From NCBI RefSeq assembly GCF_008728835.1, contig NZ_CP042582.1:310001-374000 (forward strand): DNA of 64,000 nt, given 5' to 3'. Below, piece after piece: positions 8,135 through 16,247 of the stretch (position 1 is the stretch's first letter; the number at the start of each line of letters is the position of its first letter). The position numbers were made by a program, and so were the translations under genes. Below the pieces are notes generated by a model. The model made no database searches. It saw only the letters and a list, made by a program, of their open reading frames with translations, and was not told the DNA's origin. This stretch comes from Hypericibacter adhaerens (GTDB lineage: Bacteria > Pseudomonadota > Alphaproteobacteria > Dongiales > Dongiaceae).

Positions 8135-8779
8135 CTAGGAGCGGCGGATGCCCAGCGTCTCGGCGATGCGCACCAGGTCGGCGAAGGAACGGGCGCCCAT
8201 CTTCTGCATGACATGGCCGCGGTGGATCTTGACGGTGACCTCGCTGAGGCCGAGTTCGCCGGCGATCTGCTTGTTCATCAGCCCGGCCGTGGCGAGCGCC
8301 ATGACCTCCTGCTCGCGCTTGCTCAAGGTCTCGAGCCGACGGCGCAACCCGTCGAGGCCCGCCTCGCTGATGCGCCGGGCGCGGTCGCGCTCGATCGCCG
8401 CCGCCACGGCGTCGAGCATGTCCTGGTCGCGGAAGGGCTTGGCCAGGAAATCGACGGCGCCGGCCTTCATCGCCTTGACCGACATGGGGATGTCGCCATG
8501 GCCGGTCATGAAGACGATCGGCGTCCGGTTGTTCGCCGCGGCGAGCTGCCTCTGGAACTCGAGCCCGCTGATCATCGGCAGCCGGACATCGAGAACGAGG
8601 CAGCTCGCGGCCTCCGGCATCCCCTTCTGCAGCAGCTCCTTGGGCGCCAGGAAGACCTCGACGCGATAGCCCACCGAGCGCAGCAGGCTGCTGAGGGCGC
8701 TCCCCACCGCCTCGTCGTCGTCGAGGATGACGACGAGGGGCGCCTCGCTCGGATCGCCCGTGAGGGGTTTCGCGCTCAT
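8135..8779 (-). CDS. FixJ-family two-component response regulator
   Basis: The 214-residue protein has a receiver domain (residues 12-128) with acidic pocket DDD at 20-22, phospho-acceptor Asp64 in LVLDVRLP and Lys114 in FLAKPF. A LuxR/GerE-type DNA-binding domain follows (~140-208) with LSKREQEVMALATAGLMNKQ and VKIHRGHVMQKM. A strong ribosome-binding site (AAGGAGGA) precedes the ATG, which overlaps the stop of the upstream kinase gene by 4 bp (ATGA), so the two are translationally coupled. The architecture matches FixJ-type regulators, but no nitrogen-fixation or redox context is present here, so the target genes are unknown. Confidence 0.93.
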   Translation of the reverse strand: MSAKPLTGDPSEAPLVVILDDDEAVGSALSSLLRSVGYRVEVFLAPKELLQKGMPEAASCLVLDVRLPMISGLEFQRQLAAANNRTPIVFMTGHGDIPMSVKAMKAGAVDFLAKPFRDQDMLDAVAAAIERDRARRISEAGLDGLRRRLETLSKREQEVMALATAGLMNKQIAGELGLSEVTVKIHRGHVMQKMGARSFADLVRIAETLGIRRS

Positions 8780-10548
8780 CGTCCTCCTTCCGCCGCCGTC
8801 GAGAGCAGGATATGGAAGCTCGCCCCGTGCCCGCCGCCATGGTCGGCATTGTTCTCGGCCCAGATGCGCCCGCCATGGGCCTCGACGATCGAGCGGCAGA
8901 TCGAGAGACCCAGCCCGATGCCCTCCTGCCGGGTGGTGAAGAAGGCGTCGAACAGCCGCGGCATCGCCGCCGGGTCGATGCCGGTGCCCCGATCGCACAC
9001 CGAGATGCGCACCGCCGCCGGCGATTCGGCGCGCGATTCGACCGTCACTTCCTTCGGCCGCCCCGCGACCTTCTCCATCGCATGCATCGCGTTGATGATC
9101 AGGTTGATCACGATCTGCTGCAGCTCGATCCGGTCGAAGCGCAGCTCGGGCAATCGGGCCTCGAGATCGAGCTTGATCGAGACTCCATGGTCGGAGGCCT
9201 CGCGGTCCACCAGCAGGGCAGCCTCCTCGATGGCGGCGTTGATGTCGAGGGGGACGATCCGGGGATCGGAGCGTCGCGACAGGTCGCGCAGCCGCTGGAC
9301 CACCGCGCCGGCGCGCCGGCCCTCGCTGACGCTGCGCTGGACGCAGGCCCGGGCCTCGCCCAGCTCCGGGGGCTCGCGGTCGAGCCAGCGCAGGCAGGCC
9401 TCGCCGTTCGTGACGATCGCCGCCAAGGGCTGGTTGACCTCGTGCGCGATCGAGGCCGTGAGCTCGCCCAGGGTGGAGACGCGCGAGACATGGGCCAGCG
9501 CCGACTGCGCCTGCTGCAATGCGCGCTGCGCCCGGTCGCGTTCGGTGGTGTCGAGCACGGAGACCAGCACGTTGCGATAGGATTCGGTCTCGGGCGGGAA
9601 GGTGGCCGACATCAGGATGGCGCGGCGCTCGCCCGTCACGGTCTGGATCGCGCTCTCATAGGCGAAGGAGCGCTTGCCCTCGAACATGGCGCAGAGCATC
9701 TCCTGAAAGGATTCGACCGTCTCGGGCAGGAAGAAGCTCTTCAGCGAGGCGGTGACCTCGATCTTGTCGCGGGCGCCCAGCAGACGGACCGCCGCGTCGT
9801 TCACGTCGAGGATCTGCACCATCGAGATGCAGTTCTGGACGAACTGCGGATTGGCGGCAAGGTAGCTGCGGATGTCGGCGATGCCGCGCTGGCGGAGATT
9901 GCGCAGCGCGGACTGGATCGCGCTGAAATCCTCCTCCCAGATCGCGACCCCGGCCGTCTGGAAGATGCGGCGGTAGCGCCATTCGCTTTCGGTCAGGATT
10001 TCCGTGGCGCGCTGGTTCCGCAGCGCCAGCAGCGTGGTGATGGCGATGGCGGCGAGGCTGACGAAACAGCGCAGCAGCGGGCCGTCATTGAAGCTCAGCC
10101 CATGGCCGATGAAGAAGCTCAGCATCGTCAGCAGGGCGCAGCCGAGCGAGACCAGCATCAACCCCCGGCGATCGCAAAGATCGACCGACATCATGATGAC
10201 GATGGCGTAGAGCACGGCGACGGCGATGCCGGCCGGGCTCAGCGTGTCGAAGAAGAAGATCGCGCCAGCCAGCGCGATCGCGACGGCCTTGCGGAGCGTC
10301 GGGCGGCCGGGTTGCGGCGGGAGGGCTCGTATCGGGGGCGGGGCGCCCGCACCCCTGTCTGCGGCGGATGGAACAGCCAAAGAGTTTCGTCTTCCCCAGA
10401 TGGGCCGGCGGGAGCGGGCGATCATAGCCCATCGCGCCACGGGCGAGGCCACCGGAAATCGCTCCGGCGGGCCGGTCTCGGGACCATCGGTCACACGGTT
10501 GCGCCCGCCTTCGCAGGCTGCGGCCCGCCCTCGCCGCCGCGCCATCAT
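8776..10548 (-). CDS. Membrane sensor histidine kinase with PAS-like region (FixL/TodS-type core)
   Basis: The protein is 590 residues if the ATG at 10548 is used. Three or four hydrophobic helices (~85-165) form a membrane input module. A PAS-like stretch follows (~185-330, RRIFQTAGVAIWEEDF..., then ILDVNDAAVRLLGA). The kinase core has an H-box, TASIAHEVNQPLAAIV (~residue 365), of the HEVNQPL type seen in FixL relatives. The ATPase domain has QIVINLIINAMHAM, VCDRGTGI and EGIGLGLSI. The first ~80 residues are Arg- and Pro-rich and may be untranslated; the Met at 10425 is an alternative start. It is coupled to the FixJ-like regulator by a 4-bp overlap. The signal is unknown. Confidence 0.88.
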   Translation of the reverse strand: MMARRRGRAAACEGGRNRVTDGPETGPPERFPVASPVARWAMIARSRRPIWGRRNSLAVPSAADRGAGAPPPIRALPPQPGRPTLRKAVAIALAGAIFFFDTLSPAGIAVAVLYAIVIMMSVDLCDRRGLMLVSLGCALLTMLSFFIGHGLSFNDGPLLRCFVSLAAIAITTLLALRNQRATEILTESEWRYRRIFQTAGVAIWEEDFSAIQSALRNLRQRGIADIRSYLAANPQFVQNCISMVQILDVNDAAVRLLGARDKIEVTASLKSFFLPETVESFQEMLCAMFEGKRSFAYESAIQTVTGERRAILMSATFPPETESYRNVLVSVLDTTERDRAQRALQQAQSALAHVSRVSTLGELTASIAHEVNQPLAAIVTNGEACLRWLDREPPELGEARACVQRSVSEGRRAGAVVQRLRDLSRRSDPRIVPLDINAAIEEAALLVDREASDHGVSIKLDLEARLPELRFDRIELQQIVINLIINAMHAMEKVAGRPKEVTVESRAESPAAVRISVCDRGTGIDPAAMPRLFDAFFTTRQEGIGLGLSICRSIVEAHGGRIWAENNADHGGGHGASFHILLSTAAEGGR

Positions 10549-10707
10549 ACCTTGGTATTAGAGGCGCAGCCTTGTGTCCTATCCCGCTTTCCGCAGGTCG
10601 AATTGTTCGTCGGGGGCTTCCTGTCCGATGGTGGATACGTGGCCGGGTGGTTCCGGCTCGCCACCGACCGATGCAACCGACGCTCTCAATCAAGAAGGGG
10701 ATCGACC

Positions 10708-11358
10708 ATGCTTCAGCAAACCGCCGCCAGCATCACCGCCAAGCCGCAGGGCACCGCCCATATCCAGGCCAGCGCGTCGCTGCGCTCGATGCCGGTCGAT
10801 GGCGACGATGTCCAGTCCGCCCTGGTCCGGCTTCTGACCAGCGCCAGCGGCTATCTGGAGCGCGACCAGGCGGCCGCGAAGCGCTGCCTCGATCGTGCGG
10901 CGAGCCTGCTGGAATCCATGGTGCCGGCGACCGCCGGCGCCGTCGCCAAGGCGGAGCCGGCGCGCCTGCTCCGCGGCGGCCTCGCCCCCTGGCAGATCAA
11001 CCGCGTGAAAGCCCATCTGGACGCCAACCTCGCCGAAGCGGTCGCGATCGAGGCGCTGGCCGCCCTTTGCCGCCTCAGCGTCAGCCACTTCGCCCGGGCC
11101 TTCAAGGTCAGCTTCGGCGAGACGCCGCACGCCCATCTGGTGCGGCTGCGGTTGGCCCGCGCGCGGACGATGATGCTGACGACCGACGAGCCGCTGAGCC
11201 AGGTGGCGCTCGATTGCGGCTTTGCCGACCAGTCGCATTTCTCGCGCCTGTTCCGCCGCCAGGAAGGCGCCAGCCCCAACGCTTGGCGCCGCGCCCGCGG
11301 CGCCGCGCCAGAAGGCGAGCGCCGGTCGGAGTCCGCCCTCGCTTCGGCCGCTGCCTGA
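10708..11358 (+). CDS. AraC-family transcriptional regulator
   Basis: The protein is 216 residues. The C-terminal ~100 residues are a clear AraC/XylS double helix-turn-helix: INRVKAHLDANLAEAVAIEA, LSVSHFARAFKVSFGETPH, and the signature QVALDCGFADQSHFSRLFRR. The N-terminal ~90 residues do not resemble a cupin sensor and may only be a dimerisation or linker region; such short AraC proteins are common in Alphaproteobacteria. The ATG at 10708 follows GAAGGGG. It is divergent from the histidine kinase and separated from it by ~160 bp. An unusual hairpin array and a terminator follow the gene. Confidence 0.9.
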   Translation: MLQQTAASITAKPQGTAHIQASASLRSMPVDGDDVQSALVRLLTSASGYLERDQAAAKRCLDRAASLLESMVPATAGAVAKAEPARLLRGGLAPWQINRVKAHLDANLAEAVAIEALAALCRLSVSHFARAFKVSFGETPHAHLVRLRLARARTMMLTTDEPLSQVALDCGFADQSHFSRLFRRQEGASPNAWRRARGAAPEGERRSESALASAAA

Positions 11359-11373
11359 CGACGGATCCACGAA

Positions 11374-11546
11374 TTCCCGCGGCTCATGCCCCCCAGCCGC
11401 GGGCGGGAGCCGGGTTCATGCAGAGCCCGGCTCCCATCCCCCAACCGGACCCGCTCATGGATACGGCGGGTCGCCTTGAGAGCTCCCGCGGTCATGCCCC
11501 CAGGCCGCGGGCGGGGTGCCGGGCTCACGCAGAGCCCGGCACCATC
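11374..11546 (+). repeat. Array of five hairpins, two ~65-bp direct repeats, loops sharing TCATG/TCACG
   Basis: Two direct copies (11374-11438 and 11483-11546) each fold into two hairpins. The first has arms CCCGCGG/CCGCGGG; the second has arms GAGCCGGG-like and CCCGGCTC-like. A fifth hairpin (GACCCGC at 11448-11454 with GCGGGTC at 11466-11472) lies between them. The second hairpin differs between copies by a compensated pair (AGCCGGG/CCCGGCT against TGCCGGG/CCCGGCA), which suggests the structure is selected. Every loop holds TCATG, or TCACG in one. The array sits between the AraC stop and the terminator at 11551, so it is the AraC 3' UTR, a separate small RNA, or the start of a dodecin leader. 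Confidence 0.65.
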
Positions 11547-11550
11547 ACCA

Positions 11551-11590
11551 GCAGGGCCCGCTTCCGACAGGAGCGGGCCCTGCAGCTTTT
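11551..11590 (+). terminator. Strong intrinsic terminator
   Basis: A perfect 12-bp stem (GCAGGGCCCGCT / AGCGGGCCCTGC) with a 9-base loop is followed by AGCTTTT. It ends the AraC transcript, or the hairpin-array RNA, 80 bp before the dodecin start. The distance also allows a transcription-attenuation role for dodecin. Confidence 0.8.
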
Positions 11591-11670
11591 GGGGCCTGAC
11601 GCCGGTCCCTGGTCGGTCTCCGGTAAGGAGAGTAGGATTTCAGCCCCAACCTCGACTGGGGAGAAACGGC

Positions 11671-11871
11671 ATGTCTGTCGCCCGTGTCACCAAATTGACG
11701 GCCAGCTCGACCAAAGGCTTTCAGGATGCGGTGGAGGTCGCGGTCAAGCGCGCGGCCAAGACCCTGCGCGGCATCACCGGCATCGAGGTGCTGTCGCAGA
11801 AGGCCAAGATCGCCAAGGGCAAGATCGAGGAATACCGCGTCACGCTCGAGGTGACGTTCATCCTGGAGTAG
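11671..11871 (+). CDS. Dodecin-family flavin-binding protein
   Basis: The 66-residue protein is the normal dodecin size, with VTKLTASSTKGFQDAV, the helix RAAKTLRGITGIEVL, and the final strand EEYRVTLEVTFILE. Dodecins form dodecameric shells that store or buffer flavins or other small cofactors. The ATG at 11671 follows GGGGAGAAAC. Gene order (AraC, hairpins, terminator, dodecin) suggests it has its own promoter in 11591-11660. The next gene is convergent and encodes a flavin-dependent monooxygenase, a possible but unproven functional link. Confidence 0.9.
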   Translation: MSVARVTKLTASSTKGFQDAVEVAVKRAAKTLRGITGIEVLSQKAKIAKGKIEEYRVTLEVTFILE

Positions 11872-11934
11872 GGGGCGTCCTCGGCCTCGCACGGGCGCCC
11901 TCGCCGGGGCGGCCCGTTGCTTGGGATGAAGGAA

Positions 11935-11954
11935 GGCGAAGCGGCCGCTTCGCC
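11935..11954. terminator. Palindromic hairpin between convergent genes
   Basis: GGCGAAGCGGCCGCTTCGCC is a perfect 20-bp palindrome between dodecin and the convergent monooxygenase gene, with further GGAAG/CTTCC pairing outside it. It is a probable bidirectional terminator-like element, although there is no T-tract. Confidence 0.5.
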
Positions 11955-11970
11955 GACGCTTCCGTCTGCC

Positions 11971-13314
11971 TCAAGGGAAGAACCGATTGGCGGGCCGCGG
12001 CAGGCCCAGATTCTCGCGCAAGGTGCGGCCTTCATAGGCGCGCCGGAACAGGCCGCGGCGCTGCAGCTCGGGCACGACGCGATCGACGAAGGCGTCGAGC
12101 CCTTCCGGCAGATAGGGGAACATCACGTTGAAGCCGTCGCAGCCCTCGGTGACGAGCCATTCCTCCATCTGGTCGGCGATCGAGGCCGGCGTGCCGATCA
12201 TCTCCAGCGTGCCGTAGCTGCCGCCCACATACTGAGCAAGCTGCCGCACGGTCAGGTTCTCCCGCTTCGCCTTGTCGATCAGCTTCTGACGCGCGCTCTT
12301 GCTGGCATTGCTTTCGGGGATCTCCGGCAGGGGCCCGTCGAGATCGAAAGCTGAGGCGTCGGTGCCCAGCTGGACCGAGAGCGAGGCGATGCCGCTGTCC
12401 GGATGCACCAGCGCGTCGAGCCGGGCCTTGCGTTCCTGCGCCTCCGCCAGGCTGTCGCCGACCACGACGAAGCAGCCGGGCATGATCTTCAGGTGATCGC
12501 GCGGCCGCCCGAGCGCCTCCATGCGCCCCTTCACATCGGCATAGAAGCGCCGGCCGTCGGCCAGGTTGTTCTGGCCGGTGAAGACGACCTCGGCCGTCTC
12601 GGCCGCGATCTGCCGACCGGCGTCCGACGAGCCGGCCTGGACGATCACCGGCCAGCCCTGGATCGGCCGCGCGACGTTCAGGGGCCCGCGCACCGAGAGA
12701 AACGGTCCCTTGTGGTTCAGGATATGGAGCTTGTCGGGATCGAAATAGACGCCGGATTCCTGGTCGCGGATGAAGGCGTCGTCGGCCCAGCTGTCCCAGA
12801 GGCCGGTGACGACATCGAAGAATTCGCGGGCGCGGCGGTAGCGAACCGCATGGTCGAGATGCTCCTCGAGCCCGAAATTCTTGGCCTCGAGCGGGTTGGC
12901 GGAGGTGACGAGATTCCAGCCGGCGCGCCCGCCGCTCAGATGGTCGAGCGAGGCGAACTTGCGCGCGACGTGATAGGGCTCGTTATAGGTGGTGGAGGCG
13001 GTGGCGATGAGCCCGAGCCGTTCCGTCACCACGGCCAGCGCCGGCAGCAGCGTCAGGGGATCGAAGGAGGTCACGGTCGCGCTGCGCTTCAGCGCCTGCA
13101 TCGGCATGTTGAGCAGCGCCAGATGGTCCGCCATGAAGAAGGCGTCGAAGAGCCCGCGCTCGAGCGTCTGGGCGAAGCGCTTCAGATGCGCGAAGCTGAA
13201 GTTGGCGTCCGGAAAGGCGCCGGGATAGCGCCAGGCGGCGGTGTGGATGCTGACGGGGCGCATGAAGGCGCCGAGCCGCAGCTGTTTCGGGGCTTTCGAT
13301 GACGGGTGGGCCAA
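11971..13314 (-). CDS. FMN-dependent LLM-class monooxygenase (NtaA/SnaA/DszA family)
   Basis: The 447-residue two-component flavin monooxygenase would use FMNH2 supplied by a separate reductase. Family marks are RLGAFMRPVSIHTAAWRYPG at the N-terminus, FDAFFMADHLAL, the TERLGLIATASTTYNEPYHV strand, HLSGGRAGWNLVTS (~residue 125), the VIVQAGSSDAGR loop and the C-terminal SYGTLEMIGTPASIAD. Length and motifs match DszA/NtaA/EmoA enzymes, which oxygenate organosulfur compounds or aminopolycarboxylates. No reductase or sulfur-transport gene is adjacent, so the substrate is open. It is convergent with dodecin and divergent from the hypothetical operon at 13920. Confidence 0.9.
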   Translation of the reverse strand: MAHPSSKAPKQLRLGAFMRPVSIHTAAWRYPGAFPDANFSFAHLKRFAQTLERGLFDAFFMADHLALLNMPMQALKRSATVTSFDPLTLLPALAVVTERLGLIATASTTYNEPYHVARKFASLDHLSGGRAGWNLVTSANPLEAKNFGLEEHLDHAVRYRRAREFFDVVTGLWDSWADDAFIRDQESGVYFDPDKLHILNHKGPFLSVRGPLNVARPIQGWPVIVQAGSSDAGRQIAAETAEVVFTGQNNLADGRRFYADVKGRMEALGRPRDHLKIMPGCFVVVGDSLAEAQERKARLDALVHPDSGIASLSVQLGTDASAFDLDGPLPEIPESNASKSARQKLIDKAKRENLTVRQLAQYVGGSYGTLEMIGTPASIADQMEEWLVTEGCDGFNVMFPYLPEGLDAFVDRVVPELQRRGLFRRAYEGRTLRENLGLPRPANRFFP

Positions 13315-13919
13315 TGATCCGATCCTTGTTGCCGGAGACGATCCTCGCTCGCGCGAGGCCAGCCCAAGAGATGCTCATGAAAGCGACCGACAGCAAGCCG
13401 TTGCCGCGATCCCCCGCATAATCGGTGCGGGCGGAGGTTCCTCGGTCACCGGACGTCGTCCTGGTATCGCTCTTGTAACGAACCGGAGATCCGCGCTCTT
13501 CGCGGGGTCGGCGCTGCACCGGTCCGGCAGGATCTGTCAGGGGGACAAGGAAAGCTTTCGAGCGAAGCCAAGAAAATATCGCCTCGCCGGCCGTTGACAC
13601 GGTCGGCTCGGACGCCAACGAAGAAAACGACAGGAGCTCCTGGCCTGGACTCCGCCGCAGGCCTCCCGTCGAGGGTTGTGATTAGAGTCTTATGCGGCGG
13701 CGATAGGAATATTGGCGGATCAACCAAATTTCCGCGCCGCAGGTCTCCTGTGAGTTCCCTGTGACATAGGTCGAGTCGAGGCCAAAAAGGTCGCCTGTCG
13801 GCCACCCCACCAAAGCTTTACGTGCGCGAAGGGCGCGCCAGCGCCGGAATGAGTGCAAGCTGAAGCGGCAGGAAAAAGCCCGCGCATTCCGATGCGCGCT
13901 GGCGGGGGCGGGGTGCGTC
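13315..13919. promoter_or_regulatory. 605-bp divergent upstream region with a leader hairpin before the 13-gene operon
   Basis: No convincing gene is visible. Near the operon start, 13837-13844 (GCCAGCGC) pairs with 13896-13903 (GCGCTGGC), and 13845-13851 (CGGAATG) pairs with 13885-13891 (CATTCCG). Together they make a 15-bp stem with a 4-base bulge that ends 16 bp before the ATG at 13920. The stretch 13675-13760 is less GC-rich than its surroundings and is the likeliest promoter zone. A TTGACA at 13594-13599 has no good -10 partner. Confidence 0.5.
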
Positions 13920-14870
13920 ATGAACCGGGAGGCACGCTCGGCGCGAGGGAATCTGCACTGGCAGCCGCCAGCGGACGCCCGCGAGCGCGTGGATGCGCTC
14001 ATGCCGGTCTATCGCCGCTTCGTCACCGCCACGCTCGAGCCGATCGTCAAGGCGCATTACCCGGCCTTGCTCGAGAATGCCTCCAACGAATACCGGAAGA
14101 TGGTCGAGCTCAGCACCAAGATGATGCTGGTCGGCCATGCCTGCACCGAGCTCGACGATTATCCCTATGACGAGCGCCGGCAGCGCATCGCCTGCCTCTT
14201 CGGCTGTTGCTGCTTCCTGGCCGACAGCTTCATCGACGATTTCGGCGACGAGGCGACGAAGGCTTATCTGGCGCGCCTGGAGCAGCTCTTCGCGACCGGC
14301 TGGTTCGAGCTGCGCAACGAGCGCGAGCGGCTGTTCTATGTCGTGGTCTCCAGGCTCTTCGCCGAACGCGACATCCTGGAGCCGACCCTGCGCCAGGCCA
14401 TCCTGCGCCTCTTCGAGGCGCAGCGGCGCGACGTCGACATGCGCTTCCTCGAGACCCGGGTGAAGGAATTGCCGCGCCCGCAGCGGCTGGCGCTGCTCAA
14501 GCGCTGCGCCCGCGACCGCAGCGGCCATGCGATCATCCTGCTGGCGGCCTTCCTGCTGCCGCATCTGTCGCTCGACTACATGCGGCTGATCTTCGTCGCC
14601 GGCGCGCTCATCATGTTCATCGACGATCACGGCGACTGCTATGCCGACCGCGCGGATCGCCGCGTCACCTACATGAACGCGCTGGAGCGGCCCGAGCCGG
14701 CGCTGAAGCGCATCTTCTTCTCCCATATCCAGAAGCTGGCGCAGGGCTTCCGGCCCGCCGCCGGCCGCGACCTGCTGATCGCCTTCCTCACCCGCTACTA
14801 CGTGACCCGCCTGCAGAAGCATCGGGAGCAGCGCCGCCTGCGCGGGCCGGCCTGGGCCGTCTATGAGTAG
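13920..14870 (+). CDS. Class I isoprenoid-synthase-like protein, first gene of hypothetical operon
   Basis: The 316-residue protein is predicted all-helical. Two aspartate clusters stand where class I terpene and prenyl synthases carry their Mg-diphosphate motifs: DSFIDDFGD at residues 102-110 and FIDDHGDCYAD at 233-243, about 130 residues apart. The helix around motif one is Cys-rich (GCCCF). I infer a diphosphate-dependent isoprenoid enzyme (cyclase, synthase or prenyltransferase), but overall similarity to any named family is not visible. No signal peptide is seen, though a helix near 222-234 is hydrophobic. The stop overlaps the next start by 8 bp. A reductase of the geranylgeranyl-reductase family later in the operon supports isoprenoid chemistry. 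Confidence 0.7.
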   Translation: MNREARSARGNLHWQPPADARERVDALMPVYRRFVTATLEPIVKAHYPALLENASNEYRKMVELSTKMMLVGHACTELDDYPYDERRQRIACLFGCCCFLADSFIDDFGDEATKAYLARLEQLFATGWFELRNERERLFYVVVSRLFAERDILEPTLRQAILRLFEAQRRDVDMRFLETRVKELPRPQRLALLKRCARDRSGHAIILLAAFLLPHLSLDYMRLIFVAGALIMFIDDHGDCYADRADRRVTYMNALERPEPALKRIFFSHIQKLAQGFRPAAGRDLLIAFLTRYYVTRLQKHREQRRLRGPAWAVYE

Positions 14871-15591
14871 CGAGCATCAGGGGAAGGCCGAAGGCCCGGG
14901 AGCGGGCGGCTCGATCGGCGACTATGTCGCGATCAAGATCCAGGAGCTCTACCGGGAGAGCAAGATCGACGCGCGCGAGGCGTTGCTCAAGATCGACAAT
15001 CGCGAGGAAGCGGCCCAGGCGCCCTTCCAGTTCGACCCCGCGGCCGGGCTGCTGCATCGGCGCGACTGCAAGGCGATCCCCGACAGCGCCCGCAGCGCGC
15101 TCTACGGCGTCTGGCGGGTTTCCGCGGTCGAGGCGAAGTTCGCCTGCCCGCGTTGCCGGCCGGCGGGTGCGGCGGAAAGGCCCGAGCCGGAGAGGAAGGC
15201 CGCCGGCCCGGAATCGGCCCAGGCCGGCGCATCGGCGCAGGCCGATCCCCGCAAAGACAGCAAGCCGCCGCAGGGCGATGTCGCGGATCTCCTCTATGGC
15301 GTGCTCTCGATCGTGAACCAGTTCGGCAGCGTGCTGCGCGAGCGCGGGCGCGAGTTCCGCAAGGGCGGCGAGGGCGGGCGCATCAAGACCGAGCTCGAAG
15401 GGCTCTATGCGAAGCTCGGCGAGCGCGAGAAGGGGCTGGTGCTGATGACGATGCTGTCGCTCGACCAGATGACGCGCAAGATCCGCGACCTCGAGCAGGA
15501 CCTGAACGGCGCCGGGAAGCCGGCCAACAAGACCGCGAACGGCCATGACAACGGGCATCCGGCCGCCGACGGCAAGGGGGAGAGCGCATGA
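14863..15591 (+). CDS. Hypothetical protein with Cys pairs and shared GVxxVNQxGS motif
   Basis: I do not recognise this 242-residue protein. Residues 17-50 are a charged helix (IGDYVAIKIQELYRESKID). The middle has three spaced Cys sites (RRDCKAIP, then ACPRC), which could bind a metal or form disulfides. A Pro/Ala/Lys-rich linker follows, then a predicted amphipathic helix LLYGVLSIVNQFGSVLRER (nucleotides ~15292-15345). A charged helical segment precedes a polar Asn/Gly/His tail. The GV-x-x-VN-x-x-GS element recurs in the proteins at 17985 and 21515. The start overlaps the end of the isoprenoid-synthase-like gene by 8 bp, which indicates translational coupling. Confidence 0.75.
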   Translation: MSSEHQGKAEGPGAGGSIGDYVAIKIQELYRESKIDAREALLKIDNREEAAQAPFQFDPAAGLLHRRDCKAIPDSARSALYGVWRVSAVEAKFACPRCRPAGAAERPEPERKAAGPESAQAGASAQADPRKDSKPPQGDVADLLYGVLSIVNQFGSVLRERGREFRKGGEGGRIKTELEGLYAKLGEREKGLVLMTMLSLDQMTRKIRDLEQDLNGAGKPANKTANGHDNGHPAADGKGESA

Positions 15592-15619
15592 CGCGTTGCG
15601 GATCCGAGGCGAGGCGCTG

Positions 15620-15829
15620 ATGGCCAACATCACCCTGTCGATCCGGCTGGGCCCGCTGGTGCATTTCGAGATCGTGGGCGAGTCCTGCGAGGAGATCAGC
15701 CGCGCGCTCGAGGGCTTCGAGCGTCTGAACCAGACGGTCGGCACCATGTTCGGCGACCTGGCGGAGCGGGTCTATCCCGACCTCGAGAAGGCCGCGGAGA
15801 CGGGCAAGCCGCGGGAGAGCGCGTCATGA
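15620..15829 (+). CDS. Small hypothetical protein (69 aa)
   Basis: This short acidic protein begins MANITLSIRLGPLVHFEIVG, two probable beta strands, and continues with helices containing one Cys (ESCEEISRALEGFERLNQTV). No family is recognised. The ATG at 15620 follows GAGGCGAGG at a suitable distance. The stop overlaps the next ATG by 4 bp (ATGA). Its place inside an unbroken operon and good coding pattern support it as real. It could be a small adaptor or assembly subunit, but that is only a guess from size. Confidence 0.7.
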   Translation: MANITLSIRLGPLVHFEIVGESCEEISRALEGFERLNQTVGTMFGDLAERVYPDLEKAAETGKPRESAS

Positions 15830-16242
15830 CGCTCAAGTCCAAGATCGAGCTCCATGGCCATCCGGACCTCAAGGTCCGCGCCCGGACCGACCCGATCGAG
15901 CTCGACCTGCGCTGCGAGGGCGCCTTCAAGCTCTCGACCGGTCCCATCCGCGCGCGCATCGAGAAGATCCCCGTCACGGTGCGCATCCCCTTCCTCGCCC
16001 GCGCCCATGGCAATGTCCAGGCGATGACGGTGGGGCCCTTCGACGTGCAGATCGATCCCTTCGACGCCAAGCTCAAGCTCATCGAATGCTGGGCCCGCGC
16101 CAAGATCGGCAAGGATGCGTTGCAGGTCGACCTCAACGGGCTCGGCAACTGCAAGTTCGATGTCGAGCTGACGGCCGAGCTGCCGAAGAAGGCCATCGGC
16201 GCCGCGCTCAAGAGCGCGCTCGAAAGCGACGGGGAGGATTAG
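15826..16242 (+). CDS. Hypothetical beta-rich protein (138 aa)
   Basis: The sequence alternates short beta-like segments (SKIELHGHPDLKVRART, ELDLRCEGAFKLSTGP, IPVTVRIPFLA, QAMTVGPFDVQIDPFDAKLK) and ends with a basic helix (LPKKAIGAALKSALES). It has three Cys. The pattern resembles an all-beta scaffold or a lipid-binding/OB-like barrel, but I cannot assign a family. There is no signal peptide. It is coupled to the previous gene by a 4-bp ATGA overlap, and the next gene starts 5 bp after its stop. Confidence 0.72.
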   Translation: MTLKSKIELHGHPDLKVRARTDPIELDLRCEGAFKLSTGPIRARIEKIPVTVRIPFLARAHGNVQAMTVGPFDVQIDPFDAKLKLIECWARAKIGKDALQVDLNGLGNCKFDVELTAELPKKAIGAALKSALESDGED

Positions 16243-16247
16243 AGGTC

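Noticed and set aside
8812-10707. Long plus-strand frame continuous with the AraC gene
   Set aside because: It is antisense to the histidine kinase, and only the part after 10708 has a domain and a ribosome-binding site.
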